A stretch of 64,000 bases of DNA, from the NCBI RefSeq assembly GCF_031085295.1, contig NZ_JAVFWO010000004.1, positions 248,001 to 312,000 on the forward strand, in the 5' to 3' direction. The stretch is from Microbacterium psychrotolerans. Its GTDB lineage: Bacteria > Actinomycetota > Actinomycetes > Actinomycetales > Microbacteriaceae. Under the pieces are notes generated by a model. It saw only the letters and a list, made by a program, of their open reading frames with translations. It was not told where the DNA came from and searched no databases. Positions 7,687-16,908 of the stretch are shown piece by piece. Numbering within the stretch: position 1 is the stretch's first letter; each line of letters opens with the position of its first letter. The translations under genes were made by a program, and so were the position numbers.

Positions 7687-9044
7687 GCGCGATGTTCCGG
7701 TCGTTCTCGGCCTTCAACTACCGCGTCTGGTTCATCGGTGCCCTGGTGTCGAACATCGGCGCCTGGATGCAGTCGACGGCGATCAGCTGGGTCGTGCTCA
7801 CGGAGCTCACCGAGAACGACGCCGCGGCGATGGGCGTCACGATGGCCCTGCAGTTCGCCCCGCCGCTGCTCCTCGTAGGCGTGACGGGTCTGGTCGCGGA
7901 CCGCTTCGACCGCCGCAAGCTGCTGCTCGTCACCCAGAGCATGCTCCTCCTGCTCGGCGTCGCCATCGGTGTGCTGATCTTCGCCGGCGCGATGACCCTG
8001 CCGATCATGTACGGCTTCGCGCTGGCACTGGGCGTAGTCGCCGCGTTCGACAACCCGGCACGCCAGGCGTTCGTCTCCGACCTCGTCGCGCGCGAGAACG
8101 CCTCGAACGCGGTCGCGCTCAACGCCGCGTCGTTCAACGGCGCCCGCATGATCGGCCCCGCCGTCGCGGGCATCGTGATCGTCGCCATCGGCACGGGCTG
8201 GGTGTTCGTGGCGAACGCGGTCACCTTCCTCGCGATGCTGGCGGCCCTGTTGCTGATCCGCACCCACGAGCTGGTGCCGCGCGTCAAGGCGCCGCAGTCG
8301 TCGCGCCTCGCGGACGGCTTCCGTTACGTCGGCGGGCGACCGGATCTCATCGTCACGTTCGCCATGGTGTTCCTCATCGGCGCGTTCGGCATGAACTTCC
8401 CGATCCTCGCGTCGACCATGGCGGTCGAGTTCGACAAGGAGGCCGACGGATTCGGCCTGCTCAGCTCGATCCTGGCGATCGGCTCGGTCGCCGGGGCACT
8501 GCTGGCGGCCCGTCGCGATCGGGCCCGGCTGCGCGTGCTCATCGTCGGCACCGCGATGTTCGGGGTCGCGGCGCTGGTGTCGGCGTTCATGCCGACGTAC
8601 TGGCTGTACGCCGTCACGCTGATGTTCACCGGGTTCGCGGTCGTCACGATGATGACCACGGCGAACGGGTATGTGCAGACCACGACCGACCCGGTGCTGC
8701 GTGGTCGCGTGCTGGCGCTGTACATGGCGATCCTCATGGGCGGCACCCCGATCGGCGCGCCGATCGTCGGCTGGGTCGCGGCCGAGTTCGGTCCGCGCAG
8801 CGCGATCCTCGTGGGCGCCGTCGCCGCCTTCGTCGCCTTCGCGATCGGCGCGACGTGGCTGCTGGTCTCGGGCCGGCTGCATCGCCACGAGCGCAAGCGG
8901 TTCCGCCTCACGCTCGACGAGACGCGTCCGCTCAAGGTCGTCGCTCCCGAGGAGTTCAGCGACGAGGTGGCCGGCACGACCCCCATCCCGCTGTCCCGCG
9001 ACGACGACGATGAGCTCCCGGCGCGCACGCGCGCCGCGAGCTGA
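7683..9044 (+). CDS. MFS transporter, MFS_3/EntS-like drug or siderophore exporter type
   Basis: 453 residues with about twelve membrane segments. 'NYRVWFIGALVSNIGAWMQSTAISWVV' (shortened: 'NIGAWMQSTA') and 'ADRFDRRKLLL' are characteristic of the MFS_3 group of exporters related to enterobactin exporter EntS. 'AAFDNPARQAFV' is the matching loop motif. The last 60 residues are a charged cytosolic tail. The start overlaps the MarR stop by four bases, so the pair is translationally coupled. Likely role is efflux of a compound sensed by the MarR protein. Confidence 0.85.
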   Translation: MSAMFRSFSAFNYRVWFIGALVSNIGAWMQSTAISWVVLTELTENDAAAMGVTMALQFAPPLLLVGVTGLVADRFDRRKLLLVTQSMLLLLGVAIGVLIFAGAMTLPIMYGFALALGVVAAFDNPARQAFVSDLVARENASNAVALNAASFNGARMIGPAVAGIVIVAIGTGWVFVANAVTFLAMLAALLLIRTHELVPRVKAPQSSRLADGFRYVGGRPDLIVTFAMVFLIGAFGMNFPILASTMAVEFDKEADGFGLLSSILAIGSVAGALLAARRDRARLRVLIVGTAMFGVAALVSAFMPTYWLYAVTLMFTGFAVVTMMTTANGYVQTTTDPVLRGRVLALYMAILMGGTPIGAPIVGWVAAEFGPRSAILVGAVAAFVAFAIGATWLLVSGRLHRHERKRFRLTLDETRPLKVVAPEEFSDEVAGTTPIPLSRDDDDELPARTRAAS

Positions 9045-9091
9045 CCCGCTGCCCGCGCACGTCTGATGCGCGGAAGGTAGGAAGCAGGACG

Positions 9092-11539
9092 TCAGGGGGA
9101 CGCGGGACCTGCGATGGTGAGTGACGCGACGGCAGGCACGAGGCCGTCGGCGGACACCGTCACCGTCGCCGCGCCTCGCCCGGTCGGCCGGACGATCGCG
9201 AGCGCGCGGCCCTCGAAGGTCGTGACGGACGGACCGGCGAAGGACTCCTCGGTGCGGATGCGGCCGGTGCCGAGTCCCACGAGCTCGGCATCGCCCTCGA
9301 CCGTCACCGTGACCAGGCGGTCGGCATCCGAGGCGACCACGCCCTCGGCATCGGCCAGCGCGATGGCCACGAAGCCGAGCCCTTCGGCGGTGATCTCGGG
9401 CCGCTCGGCGGATGCCGTGAGCCCCGGCTCTCCGGCGGTGCGCACCGCGGTGCGACCGATCTCCTGGCCGCCGCTGCGGGCGATCGCGACGAGCTCGCCG
9501 GGCCGGTACTCGGTCTCGAACCGTGCGCGGAACGCCTTCTCCGCCCCCACTGTCGCCACGCCCAGCGAGACGCCGTCGCGGAGCAGCTCGACCTCCTCGG
9601 CCGGCGCATAGACGTCGACCGTGACGGGGGCGCCGGGCTCGGCATCCCACGTCCACGATGACGCCGAGTCGTCCCACGACCACGGCGTCGTCGCGGTCGG
9701 GCGGCCGTGGTGCCGTGGCGGGTGCACCGTCAGATACGGCTCTGTTCGCAGCCCGAACACGATCTCGCGGTAGAACGAGACCGGGCGGCGGTGCCCGGTG
9801 ATGTCGATGTCGCCGCAGCCGGCGAGCAGGTGCGGGTACGGCCCCGCCGTGCCGGTCGGCTCGTAGCCCGGCTCGTCGGTGTAGTCGACGCGGCCGATGC
9901 CGGCCTCGCCGAGATAGTCCCATCCGGTCCACGTGAAGTCGCCGATGACGTGGTCGAGGCGCTCGACGAGCTCCCACATCTTCTCGATGCGCGACGGGAA
10001 GGTCTCGGATCCGACGATGACACGATTCGGGAACAGCTCGCGATCGAGCTCGTAGCGCGACTCGGCGTAGTTGAAGCCGACGACGTCGAGCACCGCCGCC
10101 GATTCCTCGGTCGACTTCGTCACCAGCTCCGACGCGTTGGCTGCGGCCATCATGTCGCCCATCGTCGCCATCATCGTGTTCGGGTCGGAGGCGTCGGCGC
10201 CGGCTGCGTCGCCGGGCGCGGCATCCGCCCCCAGACGGTCGAGGTTGGCGATGATGCCGTTGATCCCGTTCGTCACCAGGCGGGTGTCGTCGCGGTCGCG
10301 GATCGCCTCGGCCAGCCGCCGGCTCCACGCCGATCCGGCCGGCGTGGCGAGCTCGAGGATCTCATTCCCGATCGAGTACATGATGACGCTCGGGTGGTTC
10401 AGGTCCTTGGCGACGAGGGCGTCGACGTCGTGACGCCACCGTGCGGCGAAGCCGGGAGCCGCATCGAACGCGACCTTCGAGCGGGTCCACGTGTCGGTCA
10501 GCTCGTCCATCACGAACACGCCGTGCCGGTCGCACGCGTTGAGCATCGCGCGGCTCATCGGGTTGTGGGCGCTCCGCAGCGCGTTGAACCCTGCCGCTTT
10601 GAGCAGCCGCACGCGCCGGTCCTCGGCGTCGGCGAATGTGGCGGCCCCGAGGGGCCCGCTGTCGTGGTGCACGCAGGCGCCGCGCAGCTTCACGGTCTCA
10701 CCGTTGACGCGGAGCCCGCGCCGCGCATCGACCTGGAGGCGACGGATGCCGAAGGTCGCGGTGTCCGCGTCGATCACGCGTCCGTCCTCGTCGGCGAGGG
10801 TGGTCCGCACGTGGTGGAGCGACGGCGTGGTTTGGCTCCAGAGCGCCGGGTGGTCGACGGTGAGGCGCACGCGCGCCACGGCCTCGGAGTCGGGGAGCAC
10901 CGTCACCGGCGCCGTCCCCGACGCAGCCTCGGAGCCGTTCGGCGCCGTCACCGCCCACATGAGGCGCAGCGTGCGGGTGTGCCGCGAGCCGTTGCGGACG
11001 GTCGTCGCGATGCTCGCGATCGCCCGGTCGGCGTCGATGTCGGGCGTCGTCACGCTCGTGCCGTCGAGCGGGATGTGCAGCGGATCGGCCACCACGAGGT
11101 GCACGGGCCGATAGATGCCGGCGCCGGAATACCACCGGCTGTCGCGGTGCGCGCGAGCCTCGACAGTGATGCGGTTCTGCTCCCCGTAGCGGAGGTAGGG
11201 GTCGAGCACGGCTTCGAACGCGTTGTATCCGTTGGGCTCGTGCACGACCGCGTCGCCGTTGAGGAAGACGACGGCGTCGCGGTAGACGCCCTCGAACTCG
11301 AGCCGCACGGTCTTGTCGCGCCACCCGTCCGGCACGTCGAACGACTTGGCGTACTCGAAGACTCCGCCGGGGACGTAGCCGGTGTGCACGCCCTGGTCGC
11401 TGTCGGCCGAGCGGGGCAGGTCGCGCACCGCGTCGTGCGGCAGGCGCACGGGGCGCGGCGCCGACTCGGGGGTCGGCGCCTCGAAGGCACCGAGCTTGGG
11501 GCCGACCGTCCAGCCATCGAGGAAAGGCTCGCGGATCAT
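9092..11539 (-). CDS. Glycoside hydrolase family 2 (beta-galactosidase-like)
   Basis: 815 residues. Sugar-binding jelly-roll domain about 1-150 ('RLPHDAV', 'YRDAVVFLNGD', 'SRWYSGAGIYRPV'), immunoglobulin-like domain about 160-270, TIM barrel about 275-600, then C-terminal beta domains. In the barrel 'NALRSAHNPMSR' and 'MYSIGNEIL' carry the acid/base (E393), and 'VIVGSETFPSR' carries the predicted nucleophile E512. No signal peptide, so it acts in the cytosol on imported oligosaccharides. The start ATG overlaps the TetR stop by four bases (ATGA), so the regulator and enzyme are one operon. It is divergent from an oligosaccharide/peptide-type ABC transporter, its likely substrate source. Confidence 0.92.
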   Translation of the reverse strand: MIREPFLDGWTVGPKLGAFEAPTPESAPRPVRLPHDAVRDLPRSADSDQGVHTGYVPGGVFEYAKSFDVPDGWRDKTVRLEFEGVYRDAVVFLNGDAVVHEPNGYNAFEAVLDPYLRYGEQNRITVEARAHRDSRWYSGAGIYRPVHLVVADPLHIPLDGTSVTTPDIDADRAIASIATTVRNGSRHTRTLRLMWAVTAPNGSEAASGTAPVTVLPDSEAVARVRLTVDHPALWSQTTPSLHHVRTTLADEDGRVIDADTATFGIRRLQVDARRGLRVNGETVKLRGACVHHDSGPLGAATFADAEDRRVRLLKAAGFNALRSAHNPMSRAMLNACDRHGVFVMDELTDTWTRSKVAFDAAPGFAARWRHDVDALVAKDLNHPSVIMYSIGNEILELATPAGSAWSRRLAEAIRDRDDTRLVTNGINGIIANLDRLGADAAPGDAAGADASDPNTMMATMGDMMAAANASELVTKSTEESAAVLDVVGFNYAESRYELDRELFPNRVIVGSETFPSRIEKMWELVERLDHVIGDFTWTGWDYLGEAGIGRVDYTDEPGYEPTGTAGPYPHLLAGCGDIDITGHRRPVSFYREIVFGLRTEPYLTVHPPRHHGRPTATTPWSWDDSASSWTWDAEPGAPVTVDVYAPAEEVELLRDGVSLGVATVGAEKAFRARFETEYRPGELVAIARSGGQEIGRTAVRTAGEPGLTASAERPEITAEGLGFVAIALADAEGVVASDADRLVTVTVEGDAELVGLGTGRIRTEESFAGPSVTTFEGRALAIVRPTGRGAATVTVSADGLVPAVASLTIAGPASP

Positions 11540-12303
11540 GCCTCTGCTCCCTCGGCCGCCGCGCCGGTCGCCGCGATCGCGGCGTCGCCTGGCTCGACGG
11601 CGTCGACGGATGCCGCCTCTGCCGAGCGGGCGTCGAGCACCTGCTCGAGGCCCGCGAGGTCGTAGCCCACGATCATGCTGCGGAACGCCTCGGCGAGCGC
11701 CTCCGCCATGTCGGTGGACCCGGGGTCGAGCAGCCACTGCACCTGGAGGCCGTCCATGAGGGCGATGGTGGCGACGGCGGCGCGGCCCGGGTCGACGCCC
11801 GGATTGAGGCGGCCCGCTTCGGCGACGCGGCGGAAAGACGCGGCGACGCTCTCGCGCACGGACTCGTAGCGGTTCACGAAGTAGGCATGGGCCGGGTGCG
11901 CCGGCGACGTCGCCTCGGCGGACAGCGTGCAGTACAGCTCGACGACCCCGGGGATCGACGCGTTGTGCTCGGCGAGCTTCACCAGTCCGCGGAGGGCCTC
12001 GATGCCGTCCGGCAGATCGAAGTCCACGAGCGCACGCGCCAGCGCATCACGGTGATCGAGCACGGCCATCAGCAGCGCGCTCTTGCTCCGGAAGTGGTGC
12101 AGAAGCCCCGCTTCGCTCATACCGACCCGCTCGGCTACCTCGCGCAGCGAGCCGGCGCGATAGCCGGACTCGGCGAACACCTCGAGGGCCGCGTCCAGGA
12201 TCGCCGTGCGGGTCGCGGCGGACTTCGCGTACTCGCCGCGGGGCTTGCGCTTCCCCGTGGGAGCGGTCCCTTCGCGCGTCGCGGCAGAGGTCGTCTCGGT
12301 CAT
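11536..12303 (-). CDS. TetR family transcriptional regulator
   Basis: 255 residues. After a basic N-terminus the helix-turn-helix is 'REVAERVGMSEAGLLHHFRSK' (positions about 55-75; motif cores 'VAERVGMS' and 'LLHHFRSK'). The ligand-binding part contains 'ALMDGLQVQWLLDP', typical of actinobacterial TetR proteins that control sugar-utilisation clusters. ATG 12303 is chosen; an ATG 13 codons upstream would run into the promoter. It is cotranscribed with GH2 (four-base overlap) and divergent from the binding-protein gene at 12500. A 29-base palindrome at 12394-12422 is its probable operator. Confidence 0.88.
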   Translation of the reverse strand: MTETTSAATREGTAPTGKRKPRGEYAKSAATRTAILDAALEVFAESGYRAGSLREVAERVGMSEAGLLHHFRSKSALLMAVLDHRDALARALVDFDLPDGIEALRGLVKLAEHNASIPGVVELYCTLSAEATSPAHPAHAYFVNRYESVRESVAASFRRVAEAGRLNPGVDPGRAAVATIALMDGLQVQWLLDPGSTDMAEALAEAFRSMIVGYDLAGLEQVLDARSAEAASVDAVEPGDAAIAATGAAAEGAEA

Positions 12304-12393
12304 CGTCTCACCGTATCCCCGGGTCGTCTGGCGCACCTCCATCGGTGCCCGCCGAGGTCCTTCCCCTCCGTTGTATAACGAATTCCTAGTAGT

Positions 12394-12422
12394 CGCTAGC
12401 TTTTTGTGTCAAAAACCTAGCG
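12394..12422. promoter_or_regulatory. 29-base palindromic operator between TetR and ABC transporter
   Basis: CGCTAGCTTTTTG at 12394-12406 and CAAAAACCTAGCG at 12410-12422 are complementary at 12 of 13 positions around a TGT centre. The site is AT-rich in a GC-rich region and sits in the middle of the divergent promoter region, so it can control both the TetR-GH2 operon and the transporter operon. Confidence 0.72.
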
Positions 12423-12499
12423 CTCGCTCGATATTGCTGTTAGCGTCTCCCGGCAGTAGGCGATCCGCAGGGGCATCGCCACAGATGAAGGGACCAAGG

Positions 12500-14029
12500 A
12501 TGTTCCGTTGGAAGGCCACAGCAGCCACCATCGCGATCGCCGCGATCGCCCTCACCGGCTGCGCCGGTGGCGGGGACGACTCCGGCACGAGCGACTCCGG
12601 CCGAGCCGACCGGCTCACCCTCACCGCCATCATCGGCCCGACGAGCTACGACATCGGTCAGGGCGCCGAGTACGGCAACCGCAGCCCGTTCTTCCAGGCG
12701 GTGTTCGACACGCTGCTGCAGAAGAACGGCGAGGGCGAGATCGAGCCCTGGCTCGCCACCGAGTGGGAGTACAACGAAGACAACACGGTGCTCACGCTGA
12801 CGCTCCGCGACGACGTCGAGTTCACCGACGGCACCCCGCTCGACGCCGAGGCCGTCGTGGGCAGCCTCGAGCGCTTCCGCGACGGCACTGCTCCCCAGGC
12901 GGCGACCCTCGCCGGCAAGGAGTTCGCGGCCGTCGATGCGACCACCGTCACGATCACCCAGCCCGCGCCCGACCCGTCGCTGGTCAACCTCCTGTCGATC
13001 GCACCGGGACTCATCCAGGCGCCCTCCACGTTCGACGACCCCGACTCGGCCACCGAGCCGATCGGCTCCGGCCCCTACGTGCTCGACACCGCCGCCAGCG
13101 TCACCGGCACCACGTACGTCTACACGGCCAACCCGGACTACTGGAACCCTGACGTCGTCAAGTACGACAACCTGACGATCAACGTCATCGAAGACCCGAC
13201 CGCCACCCTGAACGCCCTCAAGGCGGGCGAGGCCAACGGAGCGAAGATCGTGAACAACGACACGATCCCCGAGATCGAGGCATCCGGCTGGACGATCGAG
13301 GCCAACGAGCTCGACTTCCAGGGCCTGCTGCTGTTCGACCGCGCCGGCACGATGGCGCCCGAGCTGGCCGACGTCAACGTCCGCAGGGCGATCAACATGG
13401 CGTTCGACCGCGAGGCGCTCCTCGAGGCGCTCCAGGCGGGCTACGGCACCGTGACCGAGCAGGTCTTCCCGACCACGTCGGTCGGGTACGACGAGGCGCT
13501 CGACAGCACGTACGAGTACGACCCCGAGGGCGCCAAGGAACTCCTCGCCGAGGCCGGCTACCCCGACGGGTTCACGCTGAACATGATGTCGACCCCCGCC
13601 TTCCAGACCACGTTCGACCTCGTCGCGCAGCAGCTCTCCGACATCGGGATCACGGTGAACTACACCGACCCCGGCACGGGCAACTTCATCACCGACATGC
13701 TCGCGCCGAAGTACCCGGCGACGTGGATGGCGCTGGAGCAGAACCCGGACTGGCAGCTGATCAACTTCATGATCGCGCCCGAGGCGACGTTCAACCCGTT
13801 CCACTCGCAGGACCCGCAGGTGGACGAGTACATCAGCACCATCCAGAACGGCACGCAGGACGAGGCCGACCAGGCGACGAAGGATCTGAACGCCTGGATC
13901 GTCGAGAACGCCTGGTTCGCCCCGTTCTTCCGGGTGCAGGGCACCTACGCGGTCGACGCGAACACGGACCTCGAGTTCTGGCCGTCGAACGCCTACCCCT
14001 CGATCTTCGGATTCTCGCCGAAGAACTGA
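12500..14029 (+). CDS. ABC transporter substrate-binding lipoprotein, family 5
   Basis: 509 residues. Signal peptide about 1-21 with lipobox 'LTGC', so the mature protein is a lipoprotein on the outer face of the membrane. The SBP_bac_5 signature is present: 'PWLATEWEYNEDNTVLTLTLR' region (core 'LATEWEYN'), 'GTPLDAEAVVGSLERF', 'IGSGPYVL' and 'VNVRRAINMAFDR'. This family is named for peptides, but in actinobacteria many members bind oligosaccharides; the flanking GH2, GH3 and GH43 genes favour a plant sugar. ATG 12500 has GAAGGGA 7 bases upstream; an ATG five codons earlier is in frame. A strong hairpin follows the stop codon. Confidence 0.9.
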   Translation: MFRWKATAATIAIAAIALTGCAGGGDDSGTSDSGRADRLTLTAIIGPTSYDIGQGAEYGNRSPFFQAVFDTLLQKNGEGEIEPWLATEWEYNEDNTVLTLTLRDDVEFTDGTPLDAEAVVGSLERFRDGTAPQAATLAGKEFAAVDATTVTITQPAPDPSLVNLLSIAPGLIQAPSTFDDPDSATEPIGSGPYVLDTAASVTGTTYVYTANPDYWNPDVVKYDNLTINVIEDPTATLNALKAGEANGAKIVNNDTIPEIEASGWTIEANELDFQGLLLFDRAGTMAPELADVNVRRAINMAFDREALLEALQAGYGTVTEQVFPTTSVGYDEALDSTYEYDPEGAKELLAEAGYPDGFTLNMMSTPAFQTTFDLVAQQLSDIGITVNYTDPGTGNFITDMLAPKYPATWMALEQNPDWQLINFMIAPEATFNPFHSQDPQVDEYISTIQNGTQDEADQATKDLNAWIVENAWFAPFFRVQGTYAVDANTDLEFWPSNAYPSIFGFSPKN

Positions 14030-14034
14030 GTCCT

Positions 14035-14067
14035 CGCCCCGCCCGCGCGTCGCGCGCGGGCGGGGCG
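14035..14067 (+). terminator. GC hairpin between binding protein and permease genes
   Basis: Perfect 15-base arms at 14035-14049 and 14053-14067 with a three-base loop, starting 6 bases after the stop codon. There is no T run. Hairpins here often raise binding-protein mRNA levels over those of the permeases by blocking 3' decay or by partial termination. Confidence 0.7.
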
Positions 14068-14092
14068 ACACCACCCACGGGAAGCGACAGAC

Positions 14093-15034
14093 ATGCTTGC
14101 ATTCATCCTCAGACGCCTGCTGTCCGGCGTCATCCTCATCGCGGTGATCTCCTTCCTCGCGTTCGTGCTCCTCTACGCCGCCGGGGGCGACATCCCCCGT
14201 CGCATCCTCGGAGAGAACGCGACCGCCGAGACCGTCGCCAAGAAGGCCGAGGAGCTGGGCCTCGACCGGCCACTGCTCACCCAGTACTTCGATTGGCTGA
14301 CCTCGGCGTTCACCGGCGATCTCGGCCGCAGCTGGTTCAACGGAGAACTGGTCACGACCAGCGTCACCAATCGCGTCGCTGTGACGCTGTCGATCGTGAT
14401 CGGAGCGACGGTGATCTCGGCGATCATCTCCGTCGTCGTGGGGGTTCTCGCCGCCCGGCGCGGCGGGGCCATCGACGGCACCGTCCAGGTGTTCTCGCTG
14501 ATCGGCTTCGCGATCCCCGGCTTCCTCATCGCGCTCTTCCTGGTGCTCGTCTTCGCGATCAACCTCGGCTGGTTCAAGGCGACGGGGTACGTCCCGCTCA
14601 CGACGTCGGTGCCCGGTTGGCTGTCATCGGTCACGCTGCCGATCATCGCCCTTTCGATCGGCGCGATCGCGACGGTCACCCAGCAGGTGCGCGGCTCGGT
14701 CATCGACGCCATGTCCCGCGACTACGTACGCACGCTCCGCTCCCGCGGGCTGAGCACGAACTCGGTGGTCTACCGTCACGTGCTCCGCAACGCCGGCGGC
14801 CCCGCCCTCGCGGTCCTCGCCGTGCAGTTCATCGGCCTTCTCGGCGGCGCGGTGATCGTGGAGCAGGTCTTCGCCATCCCCGGCATGGGCCAGCTCACCG
14901 TGCGGGCGACGACGCTCGGCGACATCCCTGTCGTCATGGCCCTGGTGATCGTCTTCGCGATCATCGTCGTCGTCGTCAACCTCCTCATCGACCTCGCCCA
15001 AGCGGCGCTGAACCCGAAGGTGCGACTGTCATGA
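14093..15034 (+). CDS. ABC transporter permease, OppB/DppB type
   Basis: 313 residues with six membrane segments. The N-terminal 'MLAFILRRLLSGVILI' helix and the large extracytoplasmic loop ('ELGLDRPLLTQYFDWL', 'GDLGRSW') are typical of DppB-type permeases. The EAA-like loop is 'RDYVRTLRSRGLSTNSVVYRH' in part ('YVRTLRSRGL'), and 'QVFAIPGMGQL' follows. It pairs with the OppC half of the next gene, whose start overlaps this stop (ATGA at 15031). Confidence 0.92.
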   Translation: MLAFILRRLLSGVILIAVISFLAFVLLYAAGGDIPRRILGENATAETVAKKAEELGLDRPLLTQYFDWLTSAFTGDLGRSWFNGELVTTSVTNRVAVTLSIVIGATVISAIISVVVGVLAARRGGAIDGTVQVFSLIGFAIPGFLIALFLVLVFAINLGWFKATGYVPLTTSVPGWLSSVTLPIIALSIGAIATVTQQVRGSVIDAMSRDYVRTLRSRGLSTNSVVYRHVLRNAGGPALAVLAVQFIGLLGGAVIVEQVFAIPGMGQLTVRATTLGDIPVVMALVIVFAIIVVVVNLLIDLAQAALNPKVRLS

Positions 15035-16908
15035 CCGCTGTCGACGTTCCCCTCGACGTCCCCGTCGCGCCGGTGCGCGTGGCGCTCTGGCGACGTCTCG
15101 TGCGGCGGCCCCTGGGGCTCGCCTCGCTCCTCTTCCTCGCGTTCGTGGCGGTCATCGCGATCATCGGACCGTGGATCGCCCCGCAGGACCCCAACTACGC
15201 CGACATCCGCAACGTGCTGGCGCCACCCAGCGCCGAGCACATCCTCGGCACCGACGGCAGCGGCCGCGACGTGCTGTCGCGACTGCTGGTGGCGACGCAG
15301 ATCAGCGTCACGGCGGCACTCCTCGCCCTCGTCGTCGCCGTCGTCCTGGGCGTGACCAGCGGCCTCATCGCGGGCTACTACCAGGGCTGGTTCAACAGCA
15401 CGGCGACATGGGTGACCGAGCTGAACATGGCGCTGCCCGGCATCGTCGTGCTGCTGGCGGCCCGGGCGGTGCTGGGCCCGTCGGTGTGGATCTCGATGTT
15501 CATCTTCGGCATCCTGCTCGCCCCGGCCTTCTACCGCCTGGTGTACGCCTCCGTCACCGCGGTGCGCTCGGAGCTGTACGTCGACGCCGCACGCGTCTCA
15601 GGGCTCAGCGACACCCGCATCATCGGTCGCCATGTGCTGTCGGTCGTGCGCGCGCCCATCATCATCCAGGGCGCGATCATCGCGGGCATCGCCATCGCGA
15701 TCCAGTCCGGGCTGGAGTTCCTGGGCCTCGGCGACATCGGCGTCCCCACGTGGGGCCAGATGCTCAACGACGGGTTCAAGAACATCTACAAGGAGCCCAT
15801 CCTGATGCTCTGGCCGTCGCTCGCGATCGGCCTCACGTGCATCGCGCTGACGCTCCTGGCCAACGTCATGCGCGATGAGCTGGAGCGCACCGTGTCGGTG
15901 CGGCGCAAGCGTCGTCGCGCCGTCGCGACCGCGACCGGCTCGATCGCCGCCGTCACCACCTCGCTCTCGACCGGTGGCGGAGACGTCGTCGACCTCGACG
16001 AGCCGCCGGTCTTCGAGAGCTCCGGGGTCATCCGCCACCAGGACGACGTGCGCAGCAAGGCGACCGAGAAGGTGCTCGAGGTCCGTGACCTCCGAGTCGG
16101 CTACGACCAGCCGGACGGCTCGCACGTCGAGGTCGTCCACGGCGTCTCGCTCGACATCCGCAAAGGCGAGGTCCACGGCCTCATCGGGGAGTCGGGCTCG
16201 GGCAAGACGCAGACGGCGTTCGCCGTCCTGGGCCTGCTCCCCCGCGGCGGTCACGTGACCGCCGGCTCGATCCTGTACGAGGGCACCGAGCTCGCCGGCG
16301 GCGACGAGCGCGCGTACGCCGGCGTCCGCGGCCAGCGCATCGGCTATATCCCGCAGGAGCCGATGTCGAACCTCGACCCCGCGTTCACGATCGGCAGCCA
16401 GCTGGTCGAGCCGCTGCGCAAGAACCTCGGGCTCTCGAAGAAGGCCGCGACCGACCGCTCGCTCGAGCTGCTGGCGCGGGTCGGCATCCCGAACCCGAAA
16501 CGCACGTTCGACGCGTACCCGTTCGAGGTCTCGGGCGGCATGGCGCAGCGTGTGCTCATCGCCGGCGCGGTCTCGACCGACCCCGACCTGATCATCGCTG
16601 ACGAGCCGACCACGGCCCTCGATGTGACGGTGCAGGCCGAGGTGCTCGAGCTGCTGCGCGATCTGCAGGCCGAGCGGCACATGGCCATGCTGCTGGTGAC
16701 GCACAACTTCGGCGTCGTGGCCGACCTCTGCGACCGGGTCACGGTCATGCAGAGCGGCCTGTTCGTCGAGCAGGGACCCGTGCGCGCCATCTTCAACGAC
16801 GCGCAGCACCCCTACACGCGGGCGCTGCTGGATGCGATCCTCGACGAGGGTCCCGCCCGCGGCCCGCTCGTCACCGTCCCGTCGACCGAGAAGGGAGCAC
16901 GAGCATGA
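15031..16908 (+). CDS. ABC transporter permease/ATPase fusion (OppC-OppD type)
   Basis: 625 residues that join two normally separate subunits. Residues 1 to about 290 are an OppC-like permease: 'LGTDGSGRDVLSRLL', 'ALPGIVVLL' and the EAA-like 'YVDAARVSGLSDTRIIGRH' in part. After a linker of about 60 residues, an OppD-like ATPase follows: Walker A 'GESGSGKTQ', Q-loop 'IPQEPMSNLDP', signature 'VSGGMAQR', Walker B 'LIIADEPTTALD', and H-loop 'LVTHNFG'. The oligopeptide-type C-terminal segment 'QHPYTRALLDAI' is present. Fusions of this kind are known in actinobacterial dipeptide/nickel-type transporters. The stop overlaps the next ATPase start. Confidence 0.92.
   Translation: MTAVDVPLDVPVAPVRVALWRRLVRRPLGLASLLFLAFVAVIAIIGPWIAPQDPNYADIRNVLAPPSAEHILGTDGSGRDVLSRLLVATQISVTAALLALVVAVVLGVTSGLIAGYYQGWFNSTATWVTELNMALPGIVVLLAARAVLGPSVWISMFIFGILLAPAFYRLVYASVTAVRSELYVDAARVSGLSDTRIIGRHVLSVVRAPIIIQGAIIAGIAIAIQSGLEFLGLGDIGVPTWGQMLNDGFKNIYKEPILMLWPSLAIGLTCIALTLLANVMRDELERTVSVRRKRRRAVATATGSIAAVTTSLSTGGGDVVDLDEPPVFESSGVIRHQDDVRSKATEKVLEVRDLRVGYDQPDGSHVEVVHGVSLDIRKGEVHGLIGESGSGKTQTAFAVLGLLPRGGHVTAGSILYEGTELAGGDERAYAGVRGQRIGYIPQEPMSNLDPAFTIGSQLVEPLRKNLGLSKKAATDRSLELLARVGIPNPKRTFDAYPFEVSGGMAQRVLIAGAVSTDPDLIIADEPTTALDVTVQAEVLELLRDLQAERHMAMLLVTHNFGVVADLCDRVTVMQSGLFVEQGPVRAIFNDAQHPYTRALLDAILDEGPARGPLVTVPSTEKGARA

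Noticed and set aside
7488-10328. A 946-codon minus-strand frame across MarR, MFS and part of GH2
   Set aside because: No recognisable domain, runs antisense to a well-defined transporter, and overlaps GH2 in another frame.
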